Source of the DNA: Podarcis raffonei
Taxonomy: Eukaryota; Chordata; Lepidosauria; Squamata; Lacertidae
Reading direction: 5' to 3'
NCBI RefSeq assembly: GCF_027172205.1
Contig: NC_070615.1
Coordinates: forward strand, 47,789,001-47,853,000
Length of the DNA stretch: 64,000 nucleotides
Positions 61,412 to 64,000 of this stretch are shown here, piece after piece. How positions within the stretch are numbered: the first letter of the stretch is position 1; every line of letters begins with the position of its first letter. The notes under the pieces were generated by a model, which was not told the DNA's origin, ran no database searches, and saw only the letters and a list, made by a program, of their open reading frames with translations. Position numbers and translations under genes: made by a program.

Positions 61412-62290
61412 ATTATAGAATTGCAGAGTTGGGGGGGACCGTGAGGGTCATCCAGTCCAACCCCCTGCAATTCAGTAATCTCAACAAAAGCATCCATGAC
61501 AGATGGCCATCCAGCCTCTGTTTAAAAACCCCCAAGGAAGTAGGGCCCACCACCTCTCGCAGGAGTCTGTTCCACTTCCAAACAGCTCTTAGTGTTAGAA
61601 TGTTCTTTCTGATGTTTAGTCGGAATCTCCTTTCTTGTATCTTGAAGCCACTCGTTCAGGTCCTATGCTCTGGAGCAAGAGAAAACAAGCTTGCTCCATC
61701 TTGTTATGTGGCCGCCAAGACCACATAACACCAGTCTAGAAAGACCTACATTGGCTCCCAGTATGTTTCTGAGCACAATTCAAAATGTTTGTGTTGACCT
61801 TTAAAGCCCTAAATGGCCTCGGCCCAGTATACCTGAAGTAGCTTCTCCACCCCCATCGTTCTGCCCAGACACTGGGGTCCAGCTCCGAGGGCCTTCTAGC
61901 GGTTCCCTCACTGCAAGAAGTGAGGTTACAGGGAACCAGGCAGAGGGCCTTCTTGGTAGTGGCGCCCACCCTGTCGAACGCCCTCCCATCAGATGTCAAA
62001 CAGATAAACAACTACCTGACATTTAGAAGACACCTGAAGGTAGCTCTGTTCAGGGAAATTTTTAATGTGTGACATTTTAATGTATTTTTAATCTTTGTTG
62101 GAAGCCACCTAGAGTGGCTGGGGAAACCCAGCCAGATGGGCAGGGTACAAATAATAAATTATTATTACTATTATCTTCCATGTCCCAGTCCTTTAGATAT
62201 TGGAAGCTGCCTTTCATATCTCCTCTCAGTCTCCTCTTACCTAGGCTAAACACACCCAACTCCCTCAATTGTTCCTCACAACAGATAAAA
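61412..62290 (-). mobile_element. CR1 LINE 3' end split by an L2
   Basis: The minus strand ends with ggtcccccccaactctgcaa and ataattggaag. The coding-side landmarks are gaacagactcctgcgaga and acaagcttgttttctcttgc. It resumes at 62173-62290. Confidence 0.85.
61707..62172 (+). mobile_element. L2-like LINE 3' end nested in CR1
   Basis: Encodes VLTFKALNGLGPVYL-like and RAFLVVAPTLSNALPSD-like segments, degraded. It ends ccagccagatgggcagggta and (ATT)n. ATCTT at both edges may be a short target duplication. Confidence 0.82.
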
Positions 62291-62349
62291 GCAAGGACAT
62301 CTTACGCAGCACTTAGTTAAAACTATGGAAATCGGTTCCCGCAGGAGGC

Positions 62350-63055
62350 TGTGGTGGCCACCGACTCTCCTATGAGAAAAGGTTGCAGCATTTGGGACTT
62401 TCTAGTTCAGATCAAAGAGGTGACAAGAGGTGACATAGTAGTTTATCAAGAAAGCGGGAAGAGAGAGGTTTTTCTCCCTCACTCAATGCTAGAACTTGTG
62501 AACATCTAGATTAATAAAATGTATGTTAAAAAAAAAGAACTTGTGAACATCTAATGAAGCTGAATGTTGGAAGATTCAGGACAGATAAAAGAAGGTCCTC
62601 CTTCACACAGTGCAGCTAAACTGGAATTTGCTTCTGCAGGAGGCAGTGATGGCCCCCAACTTGGATGACTTTAAAAGAGGATGAAACACATTGAGGACAA
62701 GGTATCAGTGACTACTAGCCACAATGGCTGTGTTGTACTACCACTGTCACATGTCATACTTTCGAATACCAGTTGCTGAGAATTGCAGCTCGGGAGAGTG
62801 CTATTGCATTCATGTCCATCTTGCAGGCTGCCCTTGGACATCAGGTCAGCCACTGTGAGAACAAGATGCTGGGCTAGATGGGCCATTGGCCTGATCCACC
62901 CGGTTCGCCTTATGTTCTTATGTTGTTCTCATGTCCTGCTTGTGGGTTTTGCGGAGGCTCGCCAACCCATGTTGCTGGCCGCTGTGGGATGCTGGGCTAG
63001 ATGCGCCTTTGCTCCAATCTGCTTGATTTTGCGTTCTTAGGATGCTACTGCGTCA
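62350..63055 (+). mobile_element. CR1/L3-type LINE 3' ends, two in tandem
   Basis: One copy runs from gagaaaaggttgcagcattt to cattggcctgatccacccgg and ttatgttcttatg (about 62935). A second shorter end follows: gatgctgggctagatgcgcc to gcgttcttagg. Both are degraded. Confidence 0.65.
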
Positions 63056-63382
63056 ATAAGCCTCATGATGATAATGCAGCCTTGAAACAAGCCTACCAAT
63101 GTTACTGTCTGCAAAACATTTCTACCAGCTTGCTGGAATAAAAAAAAAAAGGATGTAGTGCACTGTCTGTTCTGCAGCAGCCTGCTGTGTTTCTGTGCTG
63201 GGTGCTTGGTGTATATCTTAGGTGCAGAAGAGCAGTGGAACCCTGCATCCTTCCTTCATCAACCACCTTATTCATCTCCATGGAATTCCTTTTTGGATAT
63301 GGTTATCAAGCTAGTGTGCAGCCCTGAGCTCTTTGAAGGTTAAGAGGGATATAAATGCTAAAACTAGGTAAATTATAATAAT

Positions 63383-63512
63383 AGTAATAATAATAATAAT
63401 TTATCATTTATACCCCGCCAACCTGGCTGTGTTTCCCCAGCCACTCTGGGTGGCTTCCAACAAAATATTAAAATACAATAGTCTGTTAAACATTAAAAGC
63501 TTCCCTAAACAT
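63383..63512 (-). mobile_element. L2 3' end, minus
   Basis: (ATA)n, then ataccccgccaacctggctg and tttaacattaaaag, the antisense of the L2 UTR. Confidence 0.8.
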
Positions 63513-64000
63513 GGAGAAGTTTCCTTTTAGTGCCTTGCAGCAGTTGGCTGTGACAGCTACTACTATTACTACTAACAGTAATTACTACTACTACTACTTA
63601 TTGTTTTTCCCCTATGTTTTTAGCTATTCATATTTTCACCTTGAGTCCCTGCCGGGGGGTGGGGTGGGGTGTCAATAAATGGATTCAAATAAATAACTAC
63701 CATTGTTATTGGGGCTTTGAAGAATAACATTAAAAAGGACAGATTCCTAACCAACAAGGAGTTTAGTCTACTTTTTGACAATAGAAAAGGAATCTTACAG
63801 AGATGAGGGTAGCAGGTGCGAGTAGTTACTAATCCTTAGGTTTGATTTTGAGCTACAAGCCTTGAGGTGATGGCTTTTGAGGAAGGCTTTGAAGTTGTTG
63901 GGGGGGAGGGGAGAGATGGAACCATCTACCCATTCAGAGCAAGGCTTCAAGGCACAAGGGGAAGAATGAATGGGGGCAAAACGTGAATGGCCATCTTGCC

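Overview
The window looks like a squamate reptile nuclear chromosome, most likely a lizard. It carries Bov-B LINEs, Sauria-type and other tRNA-derived SINEs, CR1, L2 and L1 LINEs, many short hAT and Tc1/mariner-type elements and several LTRs. It also has two vertebrate housekeeping genes with GT-AG introns and CpG-rich promoters. The lizard family cannot be fixed from the sequence alone.

Only two host genes are supported. NT5M, the mitochondrial 5'(3')-deoxyribonucleotidase, is complete on the minus strand (48657-56076). It has five exons, 729 coding bases and 242 residues, and all HAD-phosphatase motifs are present. COPS3, COP9 signalosome subunit 3, begins on the plus strand at 60601; only its first coding exon is inside the window. 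The two genes are head to head, 4.5 kb apart, as remembered for human 17p11.2. Each start lies in a CpG-rich block. The COPS3 upstream block has a consensus RFX X-box, a reverse CCAAT box, a full CRE farther upstream, and a near-perfect TISU element over its start codon.

The 48.6 kb on the 3' side of NT5M (1-48656) contains no recognisable host exon. It is a dense record of transposon insertions, many datable relative to each other because one element interrupts another with a readable target-site duplication. Examples are a LINE holding an LTR that holds a second LTR and a DNA transposon (32525-33960); a mariner-type element inside another (12436-13187); a CR1 split by Bov-B (18585-19430); an L1 split by a SINE with a 13-bp duplication (26175-26940); a solo LTR in a Sauria SINE (9986-10450); and a CR1 holding an L2 that holds a SINE (36965-38365). 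A 5'-truncated CR1 at 22265-23478 still has an open reverse-transcriptase frame of 359 codons and is probably recent.

Between repeats are single-copy-looking, compositionally distinct blocks (about 3400-3990, 6640-6800, 11690-11900, 19640-20640, 29330-29760, 33961-34240, 46740-47180) that could be conserved regulatory DNA; this needs alignment. No new gene system, CRISPR array, rRNA or functional tRNA gene was found. The most unusual signals are nested insertions, an inverted internal segment in one L2 copy, a tandem octamer-containing repeat in one LTR, and an unclassified four-copy interspersed repeat.
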